Positions 1 to 8,908 of a DNA stretch of 64,000 bases are shown here, one piece after another. How positions within the stretch are numbered: the stretch's first letter is position 1; every line of letters begins with the position of its first letter. The position numbers and the translations under genes were made by a program. The notes beneath the pieces were generated by a model. That model was given only the letters and a program-made list of their open reading frames with translations, was not told the origin of the DNA and did no database searches. The stretch is from Microbispora hainanensis (GTDB taxonomy: Bacteria; Actinomycetota; Actinomycetes; Streptosporangiales; Streptosporangiaceae). The stretch lies in assembly GCF_006874475.1 (NCBI RefSeq), contig NZ_VIRM01000004.1:62001-126000 (forward strand), given 5' to 3'.

Positions 1-411
1 CAGGAACACGTCGATCACCCGCATGACGGCGGTGTCGACGATTCCTCCGGCGAAGCCGGCGATCAGCCCCACGAGGGTGCCGACGCCGAAGGCGATGAGG
101 ACGGCGAGCAGGGTCGCGGTCAGGGTCGTCTGCGCCCCGTACACGCTGCGGGCGAACAGGTCGCGGCCCAGCCGGTCGGTGCCGAACCAGTGTTCGGCGC
201 TCGGCGGCAGGAAGCTCGCGGACGCGTCGCCCGCGTAGGGGCCGTACGAGGTGAACAGGCCGGGGGCGACCGCCCAGCCGATCACGACCAGCACGACGAG
301 CCAGGAGGCCACGAGGATCGGCTGCCGCGTGAGCTCGCCGAGGCGCCCGGCGATCGGGCGGGCGAAGCCGGCCCGGCGGCCCGCCGCGAGCGCGTCGAGT
401 TCGACGGTCAT
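1..411 (-). CDS. Dipeptide/oligopeptide-type ABC transporter permease, DppC-like (partial)
   Basis: This is the second inner-membrane permease of a peptide/nickel-type (PepT) importer. Only the N-terminal 137 residues are visible and the C-terminus runs off the left edge. There is a cytoplasmic leader, a first membrane helix near residues 32-50, and then the DppC hallmark WFGTDRLGRDLFAR near residues 74-87, followed by the start of the permease domain. The ATG at 411 is preceded by GGAGGAGGTG on the minus strand, a strong ribosome site that overlaps the end of the upstream dppB-like gene, so the two are probably translationally coupled. ATPase genes are expected beyond the edge. The substrate cannot be read from the permease. 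The divergent SsuD-like monooxygenase suggests an organosulfur compound; that is inference. Confidence 0.9.
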   Translation of the reverse strand, partial: MTVELDALAAGRRAGFARPIAGRLGELTRQPILVASWLVVLVVIGWAVAPGLFTSYGPYAGDASASFLPPSAEHWFGTDRLGRDLFARSVYGAQTTLTATLLAVLIAFGVGTLVGLIAGFAGGIVDTAVMRVIDVFL

Positions 412-421
412 CACCTCCTCC

Positions 422-1375
422 TCACGCGGCTCGGCCGGTGGCGAGCGCGGCCCGCAGCCGCGGGTCGAGCAGCGGATAGATCAGGTCGACGATCAGGTTG
501 ATCAGGGCGAAGCCGGCCGCCACGAGCACGACGGTCCCCTGCACGAGCGGGACGTCCAGCGTGTTGATCGCCGCCTGCGTCATGCGGCCGACGCCCTGGC
601 GGGCGAAGACGGTCTCGGTGATGACCGAGCCGGCGATCAGGTTGCCGAACGTGATGCCGGCGATGGTGAGCGCGGGCAGGCCGGCGTTGCGGAAGACGTC
701 GCGGACGATGATGCCGCCGCGGGTGGCCCCCTTCGCCCAGCTCGTCGTGACGTAGCCGGAGCGGAACTCGGTCGCGAAGCTGCGGACGAGGAGCTGCGCG
801 ATCGGGCCGGACACCGGGATGGCCAGCGTGATCAGCGGCAGGACGAGGCTCCGCGCGCCCCTGTCGCCGAAGGCGGGGAACCAGCCGAGCCGGAACGAGA
901 AGATCTGCAGCATCAGGATGCCGGACAGGAAGACCGGCACGGAGACCGCGCCCGATGGCAGCGCCTCGACGAGGTCGCGAACCCACGCACGGCGGGCCGA
1001 GGTCGCGGCGAGCGCGATCACGAAGGCGATGACCAGCGCCAGCGCGAGGGCGCCGGCGGCGAGGAGGAGGGTGCTCGGCAGCACGTCGAGGATCGTGGGG
1101 ACGACCGGCCGTCCCGACTGCACCGAGGTGCCGAAGTCGCCGGTCAGCGCGTGCCCGAGCCGGGTCAGATACTGCAGGATCACCGGCCTGTCGAAGCCGT
1201 AGCCCGCCGCCACCTGCTCGCGGACCTCGGGCGGCACGGCGTTGACCTCGGCGGGGTCGAAGAGCAGGTCCACCGGGTCGGCCGGCAGCACGAACAGCAG
1301 GACGAAGGTGAGGCTGAACGCGGCCCAGACCACGAACAGGGCCCGGCCGATCTTCAGCGCGAGGTAGCGCAGCAC
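422..1375 (-). CDS. Dipeptide/oligopeptide-type ABC transporter permease, DppB-like
   Basis: This 317-residue inner-membrane permease has an N-terminal helix at residues 10-31, a periplasmic segment around residues 35-95, and then a BPD_transp_1 domain. The EAA-like loop that contacts the ATPases lies near residues 225-250 (GLPALTIAGITFGNLIAGSV). Length and the helix-loop-helices order are normal for DppB. It lies between the binding protein (35 bp upstream) and the dppC-like gene (10 bp downstream), all on the minus strand, so the three form one operon. It would pair with the DppC-like subunit to form the channel. Family assignment is firm; the transported compound is not known. Confidence 0.93.
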   Translation of the reverse strand: MLRYLALKIGRALFVVWAAFSLTFVLLFVLPADPVDLLFDPAEVNAVPPEVREQVAAGYGFDRPVILQYLTRLGHALTGDFGTSVQSGRPVVPTILDVLPSTLLLAAGALALALVIAFVIALAATSARRAWVRDLVEALPSGAVSVPVFLSGILMLQIFSFRLGWFPAFGDRGARSLVLPLITLAIPVSGPIAQLLVRSFATEFRSGYVTTSWAKGATRGGIIVRDVFRNAGLPALTIAGITFGNLIAGSVITETVFARQGVGRMTQAAINTLDVPLVQGTVVLVAAGFALINLIVDLIYPLLDPRLRAALATGRAA

Positions 1376-1409
1376 GACGTTCCTTCCACGGGCAGATGGC
1401 CGCCGGCGG

Positions 1410-3125
1410 TCACTTCCCGTTGCTCTTCCACGTGTCCACGAAGTGGTTGCGGGACTGGGCGTCGAAGATGATCCCGTGGACGTGGTCCGCGTGGGCGATC
1501 ACCTGCGAAGGGTTGTAGACCGGGTTCACCAGCGCGTATTTGTCGAGCAGGAGGTCCTGCGCCGCCTTGGCGTACTGCTTGCGCGTCGCCGGGTCGAGGG
1601 TGAGCTCCAGCCTGCCCAGGGTCCGCGTGACCTCGTCCACGTCGATCCCGGGGGACTCCTTCGTGACGAACGAGCCGTTGCCGAGCGCCGGGCCGTACTG
1701 GAGGTTGAGGACCGCGGGGTCGTTGCGCGAGCGGTTGGCCGCGACGACGTTCCAGTCGGTCTTCGCCTTGGTCAGCAGGGCCGTGTAATCCGGGATGGGG
1801 ACGACGGTGAGCCGCAGGTCGATGCCGATCTTCTTCAGGTCCTGCTGGATCGACTCGTACGCCGGCTTGTTCGCCACCAGGTTGCTGATGCCGAGCAGCT
1901 TGACCACGAGCTTCCTGCCGTCCTTGACCCGGATGCCGTCCGGGCCCTCCTTCCACCCGGCCTCGTCGAGGAGGCGCCCGGCCTCCTCGGGGTCGTACCT
2001 CAGCACCGAGCCGCTGTAGTCCACGTAGCCGGGGACCGAGGGGGCGAGGACCGACGTCGCCACGGAGTAGGAGCCGGTGAGCACCGTCTTCCTGATCGCC
2101 TCGCGGTCCCAGCCGAGCTGGATCGCCCTGCGCACCGCGATGTCGTCGGTCGGGAAGAGCCGGGAGTTGAGGTTGAAGAAGATGGAGGTGCCGGAGACGC
2201 CCCGATAAATGATCTTGAATCCCTGGTCGGCCAGCGGCTTCTCGTCCGTGGTGCCCACGTCGAGCGTGGCGTCGACGGCCCCGGACGTGAGCGAGCCGGT
2301 CCGGACGCTGGCCTCGGGGATCGTGTTGAACACGATCCTGTCGAGGTAGGCCTCGCCCCTGTGCTTCAGCGCCGGCGGCGCCCAGTTGTAGCCCTTGCGC
2401 CTGACGAGGACGGTCTTGACCTGCGGCTGCCACGACTCGTACACGAAAGGACCGGTGCCGATCACCTTCTTCGGGTCCGTCCGCTCTTCCGCGCTGAGCT
2501 TCAGCGTCGACGGCGACAGGAAGCCGGGCTGCGCGTTGGCGGTGAAGGACGAGGCCTGCAGGAAGCTGGCGAGCGGCTTCTCGAAGCGGACGACGGCGGT
2601 GTAGCGGTCCGGGGTCAGCGTCTCGATGTAGCCGGGCAGCAGGATGGCGCCGTTGGGGTTGATGCCCAGCTTCTCGTCGCCGTGCACGTACTGGTCGAAG
2701 TTGGCCTTGACCACCTCCGAGTCGAACGGGCTGCCGTCGCTGAAGGTGACGTCCCTGCGCAGGTGGAAGGTGAACTCGGTGAGGTCCTTGTTGTACTCCC
2801 AGGACTCCGCCAGCCACGGGGTGACCTCTCCGGTGTCCGGGTCCTGCCAGGTCAGCTTGTCGGTGACGTTGTTGCCGATGAGCGATTCCGCGTAGTTGGT
2901 GCCCCACTGCGGGTCGGGGCTGCGCTGGTAGTCGATGAGGGCGAACTGCAGGGTGCCGCCGTGAACGGGGGCGCCGGCGACGGCGGCCCGGCCGGTGGAG
3001 GCGTCCCCGCGGGTGAGGGCGAACCCGCCTCCGGCGACCAGGAGGACGGCGACGGCCCCGGCGACCCAGGGCCATCTCTTGCGCCTCGGGGTGGCGCGCT
3101 CGATTGCGGTGCGAAGGTCTGACAT
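1410..3125 (-). CDS. Extracellular substrate-binding protein of the Dpp-type ABC importer (SBP_bac_5)
   Basis: This 571-residue family-5 solute-binding protein captures the substrate for the permeases encoded just downstream. A basic stretch (RRKRW) is followed by one membrane helix near residues 20-38, and the mature SBP_bac_5 fold starts near residue 60 (VHGGTLQFALIDYQ). Oddly, the leader has no lipobox cysteine, so the protein appears anchored by an uncleaved N-terminal helix or released, whereas actinomycete binding proteins are usually lipoproteins. I chose the ATG at 3125 because GAGGAACGTTC precedes it; an in-frame start at 3152 is possible but has no better ribosome site. It diverges from the flavin monooxygenase at 3540 across a 414-bp regulatory gap. 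Confidence 0.92.
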   Translation of the reverse strand: MSDLRTAIERATPRRKRWPWVAGAVAVLLVAGGGFALTRGDASTGRAAVAGAPVHGGTLQFALIDYQRSPDPQWGTNYAESLIGNNVTDKLTWQDPDTGEVTPWLAESWEYNKDLTEFTFHLRRDVTFSDGSPFDSEVVKANFDQYVHGDEKLGINPNGAILLPGYIETLTPDRYTAVVRFEKPLASFLQASSFTANAQPGFLSPSTLKLSAEERTDPKKVIGTGPFVYESWQPQVKTVLVRRKGYNWAPPALKHRGEAYLDRIVFNTIPEASVRTGSLTSGAVDATLDVGTTDEKPLADQGFKIIYRGVSGTSIFFNLNSRLFPTDDIAVRRAIQLGWDREAIRKTVLTGSYSVATSVLAPSVPGYVDYSGSVLRYDPEEAGRLLDEAGWKEGPDGIRVKDGRKLVVKLLGISNLVANKPAYESIQQDLKKIGIDLRLTVVPIPDYTALLTKAKTDWNVVAANRSRNDPAVLNLQYGPALGNGSFVTKESPGIDVDEVTRTLGRLELTLDPATRKQYAKAAQDLLLDKYALVNPVYNPSQVIAHADHVHGIIFDAQSRNHFVDTWKSNGK

Positions 3126-3539
3126 GAACGTTCCTCGTGCTTGACGGGGCAAGGGCCAGGCGGCGGACGGGACGAGGGGGAAGCGCCACCGCTCCGGGTG
3201 CGCGGGTGCACAGGGCGCGCGGGTGCACAGTGCGCGCGGACGATGAGGTGGATGACGGTCGCGGCCGCCTGACGTATGGCCGGCGACATGGGTCAGGGCC
3301 GGTGGCGCGGCCCTGATGACAGACGGGCTTCGCGAAACCGATGCGGGCTGTCCCGCGAACGGCGCGAGAACCGTTCAGCGCCGACAGAGCGCGCCCGCGA
3401 AGAAGGCGAAGTCGATCTCGCGCCTGGAGTACCGAAGCAACTCGATCACGAACTACACTTTACCTACTTGAGAACTAGGTTTTTTATGTGATCTGAGTCA
3501 CAGTCACATCCGCCCGCGCACAGGACAGGGAGATCGTCG
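3126..3539. promoter_or_regulatory. Divergent intergenic region with inverted repeat ACCTA-N9-TAGGT
   Basis: This 414-bp gap separates the Dpp-type operon (minus) from the SsuD-like gene (plus), and I see no coding sequence in it. An AT-rich patch near 3450-3500 stands out from the GC-rich surroundings. It carries the inverted repeat ACCTA (3462-3466) and TAGGT (3476-3480), flanked by T- and A-rich tracts, as expected of an operator serving both promoters. A 14-bp direct repeat GCGCGGGTGCACAG occurs at 3200-3213 and 3217-3230. Promoter hexamers are not clear enough to call. A regulator that responds to sulfur supply is plausible but unproven. Confidence 0.45.
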
Positions 3540-4610
3540 ATGAGCCCGCAGTTCCTCTGGTACATCCCCAACCAGGCCGAGCCCGGTCACCGGGGCGACG
3601 ACGTCGTCGCGAACCACAACAGCCTGGACACCTTGACCAGCCACGCCAGGGCCCTGGAGGAGCACGGGTGGGGCGGAGCGCTCATCGGCACCGGCTGGGG
3701 ACGGCCCGACACCTTCACCGTCGCCGCCGCCCTGGCCGCGCGGACCGCGACGTTCCAGCCGCTGATCGCGATCCGTCCCGGCTACTGGCATCCGGCCAAC
3801 TTCGCCTCCGCGGCCGCGACCCTGGACCATCTCACCGGTGGACGGGTGATGGTCAACATCGTGTCGGGCAGGGACAACCTCGCCGCGTACGGCGACAGCG
3901 AGGGCGACCAGGCCCACCGCTACGCCCGCACCAAGGAGTTCATCCGGATCGTGCGCCGGCTGTGGACCGAGGAGAACGTCACCCATCAGGGGGAGCACTT
4001 CTCCGTCACCGGCTCGACGGTGGTGCCGCGGCCGGTGGTCCGGGGTGAACGCCGGCACCCCCGGCTCTACTTCGGCGGCGCCTCGGAGGCCGCGGAGAGG
4101 GTGGCCGCCACCGAGGCGGACGTACAGCTCTTCTGGGGTGAGCCGCTCGACGGCGTCGCCGAGCGGATCGACCGGCTCCGGCGGCTCGGCGACAGGCTCG
4201 GCCGCGAGCACCCTCCGCTGGAGTTCGGGCTGCGCATCACCACGCTGGTGCGGGACACCACCGAGCAGGCCTGGGCCGACGCCGAGGCCAAGGTCGCGCA
4301 GATGGCCAGGGGCGCCATCGAACGCGACCCGAACAGGCACGCCGCCGTCGGTCAGCAGCGGCTGCTGGAGCTGGCCGCGCGGGGCGAGGTGCTCGACGAC
4401 AACCTCTACACCACGCCCGGCAAGTTCGGCGGGGGCGGCGCCGGCACCACCTGGCTGGTCGGCTCGGCCGAGGACGTGGCGAAGTCGCTGCGCAGGTACG
4501 AAGCCCTCGGCATCACCCACTTCGTGCTCTCCGACACCCCCTACCTGCCGGAGATCAGGCGCCAGGGCGAGCAGTTGCTCCCTCTGCTGACGGCCGGTCG
4601 TCCCGCCTGA
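3540..4610 (+). CDS. ssuD: SsuD-like LLM-class flavin-dependent (alkanesulfonate) monooxygenase
   Basis: This 356-residue luciferase-like monooxygenase resembles SsuD. Enzymes of this type use reduced FMN and O2 to cleave alkanesulfonates to an aldehyde and sulfite, supplying sulfur. Recognisable blocks include the N-terminal FLWYIPNQ, the segment ending LDHLTGGRVMVNIVSG near residue 110, YFGGASEAAE and FWGEP in the middle, VGQQR, and the C-terminal GGAGTTWLVGS and LGITHFVLSDTPYLPE. Length is normal. No NADPH:FMN reductase (SsuE) is encoded in the window, so reduced flavin must come from elsewhere. The divergent Dpp-type importer probably delivers its substrate. It could also act on another organosulfur compound, since LLM enzymes vary in substrate. 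Confidence 0.88.
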   Translation: MSPQFLWYIPNQAEPGHRGDDVVANHNSLDTLTSHARALEEHGWGGALIGTGWGRPDTFTVAAALAARTATFQPLIAIRPGYWHPANFASAAATLDHLTGGRVMVNIVSGRDNLAAYGDSEGDQAHRYARTKEFIRIVRRLWTEENVTHQGEHFSVTGSTVVPRPVVRGERRHPRLYFGGASEAAERVAATEADVQLFWGEPLDGVAERIDRLRRLGDRLGREHPPLEFGLRITTLVRDTTEQAWADAEAKVAQMARGAIERDPNRHAAVGQQRLLELAARGEVLDDNLYTTPGKFGGGGAGTTWLVGSAEDVAKSLRRYEALGITHFVLSDTPYLPEIRRQGEQLLPLLTAGRPA

Positions 4611-4673
4611 GGCGCTCCCCGCTGGGCTCGGCCGTACGACGGGGCCGGAGGAACGCGGGGACGAGCATGGGAG

Positions 4674-4700
4674 GGGCACGGCCGGCGGCCGGCCGTGCCC
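4674..4700. terminator. Bidirectional hairpin terminator
   Basis: A 10-bp perfect stem, GGGCACGGCC (4674-4683) with GGCCGTGCCC (4691-4700), and a 7-nt loop lie between the convergent monooxygenase and methyltransferase genes. There is no T-tract, as is usual in actinomycetes. Confidence 0.7.
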
Positions 4701-4707
4701 TCGCGGA

Positions 4708-5523
4708 TCAGGGCTTACGTGCCAGGCCGCCGAAGCAGGCCACCTCGCGGGGCTCGCCCCACGGGTTGTCCTCCGCCCGCCACCGCGACACCGAGACGAT
4801 GCCGGGGTCGAGCAGCTCAAGGCCGTCGAAGTAGCCCTCGATCAGCTCCGGACTGCGCGGGGTGTAGGGGGTGGCGCCGCTGCCCGCGTTGTAGCCGCCC
4901 AGCGCCTTGACGTACGCCGGGTCGGTGTCGGAGCCGTCGTAGAGCGCGAGATAACTGCCGGAGGGCAGGGCCTCCAGCAGCCGGCGCACGATGTCGCGCG
5001 CCTCGTCGTAGTCCGCGACCAGGCCGAGGATGCCCATCAGCATGAGCGCGGCCGACCGCGTGAAGTCGAGCGTCCTGGCCGCCTCCCGCAGGATGCGGCC
5101 GGGGTCGCGCACGTCGGCCTCGATGTAGTCGGTCGCCCCCTCGGGCGTGCTGGTCAGCAGCGCCTGGGCGTGCACCAGCACCAGGGGATCGTTGTCGACG
5201 TAGACGATCCGGGACTCGGGGGCCAGCCGCTGGGCGACCTCATGGGTGTTGTCGACGCTGGGCAGGCCCGTGCCGATGTCGAGGAACTGGCGGATTCCCG
5301 CCTCGCGGGCGAGATGTCCGACGGTGCGCACGAGCATCTGCCGCGACTGGCGGGCGATGTCCACCATCCCGGGGAAGACGGCGCGGATGCGTTCCCCCGC
5401 CTCTCTGTCGACCGGGTAGTGGTCCTTGCCGCCGAGGAAGTAGTTCCAGACGCGGGCCGAGTGCGGCACGCTGCTGTCGATCCTGCGGACGCCGGGGTCG
5501 TCGGCGGGAGGAGTGTCGCTCAT
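4708..5523 (-). CDS. SAM-dependent methyltransferase, DUF574/Methyltransf_19 family
   Basis: This 271-residue protein belongs to the actinomycete-specific S-adenosylmethionine-dependent methyltransferase family once called DUF574. The diagnostic N-terminal motif RVWNYFLGGKDHYPVDRE is near residue 24. The SAM-binding signature FLDIGTGLPS follows near residue 78, then YVDNDPLVLVH near 105. The methyl acceptor is unknown for the family. The ATG at 5523 has an upstream GAGG; a longer frame upstream crosses a tandem repeat and is unlikely to be translated. These genes are usually neighbours of XRE/DUF5753 regulators, and here the divergent XRE gene is broken. A paralog lies at 9929. Confidence 0.9.
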   Translation of the reverse strand: MSDTPPADDPGVRRIDSSVPHSARVWNYFLGGKDHYPVDREAGERIRAVFPGMVDIARQSRQMLVRTVGHLAREAGIRQFLDIGTGLPSVDNTHEVAQRLAPESRIVYVDNDPLVLVHAQALLTSTPEGATDYIEADVRDPGRILREAARTLDFTRSAALMLMGILGLVADYDEARDIVRRLLEALPSGSYLALYDGSDTDPAYVKALGGYNAGSGATPYTPRSPELIEGYFDGLELLDPGIVSVSRWRAEDNPWGEPREVACFGGLARKP

Positions 5524-5720
5524 GGGGGCCTCGGAGTGGTCGGAACGGGGAGACGACCGCACCCGCATCGGTGATCTCCGCTGGGTGCCGGCAGATCGCG
5601 CGTGGCGCCCATCCTTTCCGATCAAGCTCCGGCACGCAACCACCCGGGGCGCGCGGAAAGCGCCATGACGGCCGCGTTCGCCCCGATAGCATCCCGTCCG
5701 TCGCCGGCGTACGGCCGGGA

Positions 5721-5780
5721 CGGCGAGGTCCATATCGGCGAGGTCCGTATCGGCAAGGTCCATACCGGCGAGGCCATTCG
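5721..5780 (+). repeat. Four tandem 15-bp units between divergent genes
   Basis: Units at 5721-5735, 5736-5750, 5751-5765 and 5766-5780 have the form CGGCGAGGTCCATAT, with the last one degenerate. They lie just upstream of the XRE ATG and within the intergenic region of the methyltransferase. They may affect spacing of promoter elements. Confidence 0.85.
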
Positions 5781-5792
5781 GGGAGGACAGGG

Positions 5793-6228
5793 ATGATCTC
5801 GGCTCGGCCGGAGGGCGCGACCCCTCCGGACGGACGACCGGTACAGCCGCGGGGCGGGCCGACGGTGGTGCGCATGATGCTCGGCGCCCAGTTGCGCCGG
5901 CTCCGCGAGGCCGGGAACATCAGCCGCGAGCAGGCCGGGCAGGCCATCCGCGCCTCCACCTCCAAGATCTGCCGGCTGGAGCTGGGCCGCACCCCCTTCA
6001 AACGGCGCGACGTGGCCGACCTGCTCACGCTGTACGGCGTCGTCGGCAGCGGGGAGCGGGAGACGATGCTGGCGCTCGCCGAGCAGGCCGGCACGCCCGG
6101 CTGGTGGCACCAGTACAACGACCTGCTGCCCGGCTGGTTCGAGGTCTACGATGAACGACCTCAGCGTGCAGGCCGAGTCGGCCCGCGACACCGTGACGAT
6201 GCTGCGCGGGATCCTCGCAGATTTGTGA
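5793..6228 (+). pseudogene. Truncated XRE-family (DUF5753-type) DNA-binding protein
   Basis: The reading frame starts at an ATG with a good GGAGGACAG ribosome site and encodes a normal XRE helix-turn-helix (LGAQLRRLREAGNISREQAGQAI, then STSKICRLE) through the conserved PGWWHQYNDLLPGWFEVY near residue 112. Intact family members continue for about 170 residues through a DUF5753 domain. Here the frame departs right after this motif. A shifted frame starting at 6151 encodes a short tail (NDLSVQAESARDTVTMLRG, then ILADL and a stop at 6228) that looks like the C-terminal end of such a protein. An internal deletion with a frameshift explains this best. A short peptide from the first frame could still bind DNA. 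It stands next to the DUF574 gene, its usual partner. Confidence 0.7.
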
Positions 6229-6229
6229 G

Positions 6230-6253
6230 CGGATTCGTAAGCGGATTCGTAAG
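6230..6253 (+). repeat. Tandem 12-bp repeat after the broken XRE gene
   Basis: The unit GCGGATTCGTAA occurs twice in succession between the XRE remnant and the end of the polX gene. It adds to a series of short tandem duplications in this window. Confidence 0.6.
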
Positions 6254-6259
6254 GGCCGG

Positions 6260-7945
6260 TCAGGCCCTGCCGAGGTAGGCCAGCAGGCGGTCGAGGGGCC
6301 AGGTGTTCACCACGTCGTCCGGGGTGAGCCAGGCCCGCTGCGCGATCCCCACGCCGAACCTCTGGTGGGCGAGGTGCGGCACGGCGTGGGAGTCGCTGTC
6401 GATGGAGAACTTCACGCCGTGGTGGCGCGCGAGCCGTACGAGGTCGGAGGGCAGGTCGGCCCGGTCGGGGTAGGAGTCGATCTCCATGATCGTGCCGGTC
6501 CTGGCGGCGGCGCGGAACACCGCGTCCCAGTCCGCGTCCACCGGCGGCCGCTTGCCGATCTTGCGAGTCGTGGGGTGGCCGATGACGTGGACGTGCGGGT
6601 TCTCGCACGCGGCGATGAACCGGCGGGTCATCTCCTCGCGCGACTGCGTGAAGTGCGAGTGCACCGAGGCGACGCACACGTCGAACCCGGCCAGCACCTC
6701 GGCCGGCCAGTCCACCGAGCCGTCCGGGGCGATGTTCAGCTCGCTGCCGTGCAGCAGCCGCATGTCCGGATATCTCGCCTGCAGCTCGGCGATGCGGGCG
6801 CGCTGGGCGAGCGCCTTGTCGAGGGTCATCCGCTGCATGACCAGGTCGGGCGCGTGGTCGGTCACGGCGTAGTAGGAGTAGCCGCGCATCGCGGCGGCGG
6901 CCACCATGTCCTCCAGAGAGGCGATGCCGTCGGTGAGGTCGGTGTGGGTGTGCAGGTCGCCCCGCAGGTCGTGCAGCTCGACCAGGCGCGGCAGCTCGCC
7001 CCGCAGCGCGGCCGCCACCTCGCCGCCGTCCTCGCGCAGCGCCGGGTGCACCCACGCCATGCCGAGCGCCTGGTAGATCTCCTCCTCGGTCTCCGACGCG
7101 ATGAGGCGCTCGCCGTCGAACAGGCCGTACTCCGACAGCTTCCAGCCCTTCTTGACCGCCATCTCCCGGATGGCGACGTTGTGCTCCTTGCTGCCGGTGA
7201 AGTAGATCATCGCCGCGCCCCACGACTCGGCGGGGACGAGCCGCAGGTCGACCTGCAGACCGCGGTCGGTCCTGACCGAGGTCTTCCGCTCGCCCTTCGC
7301 GACGATCTCGGTGACGTACGGCTGCCGCGCGAACAGCTCCATCAGGCCGGGGTCGCCGACGGCGAGGATGTCGATGTCGCCGATCGTCTCGCTCATCCGG
7401 CGCAGCGACCCGGCGAAGGCGATCCGGTCGGCCGGCAGCGAGGCGATGACCCGCTCCGCGAGGTCCGCCGCGATGCCGAGGTGCACCCGGTCGCCCGACC
7501 GCTCCATGTGCTCGATGCCCTTGAGCAGGTTCTCCTCGGTCTTGGCGCCGAAGCCGCGCAGGCCCTTCAGGCGGCCGGCCCGGATCGCCTCGGCGAGCGC
7601 GGCGGGGGAGTCGATGCCGAGCTCCTGGAACAGGTACAGCGCCTTCTTCGGGCCGAGCGAGGGGACGCGGGTCAGCTTGCGGACCCCCTCGGGCACCTTG
7701 CCCCGCAGGTCGTCGAGCTGCCGGAAGCTGCCGCGTTCGAGGAACTCCTCGACCTTCTTGGCGATCGCCTCGCCCACGCCCGGGATCGACCGGACGTCGG
7801 TCTCCGCGAGGTCCCCGGGGAATCCCGCGATCGACTTGGCCGCCTTCTGGTAGCTGCGCACCCGGAAGGCGTCCCCGCCGCTCAGCGCGAAAAGCTCGGC
7901 GTACTCCTGCAGCGCCGCGGCTGCCTCGTCATTGGCCCGTCCCAT
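6260..7945 (-). CDS. polX: DNA polymerase/3'-5' exonuclease PolX
   Basis: This 561-residue bacterial family-X polymerase is a gap-filling repair enzyme. In order it has: a helix-hairpin-helix 8-kDa domain with [12 protein letters not shown] near residue 50 and [16 protein letters not shown] near 98; the nucleotidyltransferase core with catalytic acidic residues in GDIDIL near 190 and VDLR near 238; a thumb; and a C-terminal PHP domain. The PHP metal ligands are visible as [37 protein letters not shown] and DSDSHA, which supports the 3'-5' exonuclease activity known for bacterial PolX. I chose the ATG at 7945, which gives the usual length; the longer upstream frame has no homology. It is followed 20 bp away by the esterase gene, which is transcribed toward it. 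Confidence 0.95.
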   Translation of the reverse strand: MGRANDEAAAALQEYAELFALSGGDAFRVRSYQKAAKSIAGFPGDLAETDVRSIPGVGEAIAKKVEEFLERGSFRQLDDLRGKVPEGVRKLTRVPSLGPKKALYLFQELGIDSPAALAEAIRAGRLKGLRGFGAKTEENLLKGIEHMERSGDRVHLGIAADLAERVIASLPADRIAFAGSLRRMSETIGDIDILAVGDPGLMELFARQPYVTEIVAKGERKTSVRTDRGLQVDLRLVPAESWGAAMIYFTGSKEHNVAIREMAVKKGWKLSEYGLFDGERLIASETEEEIYQALGMAWVHPALREDGGEVAAALRGELPRLVELHDLRGDLHTHTDLTDGIASLEDMVAAAAMRGYSYYAVTDHAPDLVMQRMTLDKALAQRARIAELQARYPDMRLLHGSELNIAPDGSVDWPAEVLAGFDVCVASVHSHFTQSREEMTRRFIAACENPHVHVIGHPTTRKIGKRPPVDADWDAVFRAAARTGTIMEIDSYPDRADLPSDLVRLARHHGVKFSIDSDSHAVPHLAHQRFGVGIAQRAWLTPDDVVNTWPLDRLLAYLGRA

Positions 7946-7965
7946 GGGTCTCAGGGTAGGCCGTC

Positions 7966-8886
7966 TCAGGGGAGGAGAAGCGGGAGCGCACGTTCGAACG
8001 AACGGATCCAGTATGGCCAGGTATGGGTGCCGTTTCCGTAGAAATCGGTCGTCACCTTCACCCCGGCCTTCTCCGCGGCCGTGGCGAAGTTCCGGTTCTG
8101 CCGCATGATCGCGGCCTCGGTGCCGTCGACCGGTCCGTCCCCGTGGTCGAGCGGGCCGGGCTCGCCGTCGCCGGAGGACGTGTAGAGGCGCAGGCCCTTC
8201 AGCCGCCCGGCCAGGTCGGCGGGATTGTGCTCCGGCCATTCGCTCGGGTCGCCCCACAGGTCCTCGGTGTCCACGCCGTTGCCGGCCATGAACGACCGAT
8301 ATCCGGAGACGTCGTCACGCGTGTCGAGCACCCCCGAGAACGACGCCGCGGCCTCGAACATGCCCGGATGCCGGGCCGCGTAGACGAACGCGCCGAGCCC
8401 GCCCATGGAGAAACCGGCGACCGCGCGGCGCGCGCCCACGCCATACCGCGGCTCGACCAGGCGCGGCACCTCGGTCATGTGGAACGTCTCCCAGCCGGGG
8501 CCGTCGCGCCAGTCGGCGTACCAGCCCATCGGGCCACCCTCGGGGACGATGACGACGGCGTCGAGGCGGGCGGTCAGCCGAGCCACCTCGCCCGTCCTGA
8601 GCCAGTCGAAGCCGCCGCCGGCGCAGCAGCCGTGCAGCAGATAGAGCGCGCGCCAGCCGGTGGAGCCCGGTTTCCAGGCCGCGGGCTTCACCACCCACAC
8701 CGAGCGCTCCCCGCCCGCGGCCGGCGAGTCGATCACGAGCCGGTCCGTCCGCCCGTCCACGGCCTCCTGCGAGACGACCGTGGCCGAGCCTGCGGGACGG
8801 GCGGACGGCGGCGCCGCGGACTCGGCGGTGCTCTGGCAGCCGGTCACCATGACGACGAGGACGAGCCACGCCACAAATGTCTTCAC
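7966..8886 (-). CDS. Lipoprotein esterase, alpha/beta-hydrolase fold (esterase D / antigen-85-like)
   Basis: This is a predicted secreted lipoprotein of 306 residues. The signal peptide MKTFVAWLVLVVMVTGC ends in a lipobox (VTGC) with the lipidated cysteine at residue 17. The PF00756-type domain follows, with a GCCAGGG oxyanion-loop region, the nucleophile in GFSMGG near residue 156, and a terminal histidine in NGTHTW. A cell-envelope esterase or acyltransferase role is likely; the substrate is unknown. I selected the GTG at 8886 because it begins directly at the signal peptide. A TTG at 8922 would overlap the GNAT stop and is an alternative, and neither has a strong ribosome site. It probably follows the GNAT gene in one transcript. 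Confidence 0.85.
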   Translation of the reverse strand: MKTFVAWLVLVVMVTGCQSTAESAAPPSARPAGSATVVSQEAVDGRTDRLVIDSPAAGGERSVWVVKPAAWKPGSTGWRALYLLHGCCAGGGFDWLRTGEVARLTARLDAVVIVPEGGPMGWYADWRDGPGWETFHMTEVPRLVEPRYGVGARRAVAGFSMGGLGAFVYAARHPGMFEAAASFSGVLDTRDDVSGYRSFMAGNGVDTEDLWGDPSEWPEHNPADLAGRLKGLRLYTSSGDGEPGPLDHGDGPVDGTEAAIMRQNRNFATAAEKAGVKVTTDFYGNGTHTWPYWIRSFERALPLLLP

Positions 8887-8908
8887 AAACAGGTGAGTCC
8901 CACACCGA

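Noticed and set aside
1443-3122. A plus-strand open frame of 559 codons opposite the Dpp-type binding protein
   Set aside because: It is a shadow of the SBP_bac_5 gene without homology.
5571-5792. An upstream extension of the XRE frame encoding R-R-G-P-Y repeats
   Set aside because: It crosses the tandem repeat and the opposite promoter, and the ATG at 5793 has a strong ribosome site.
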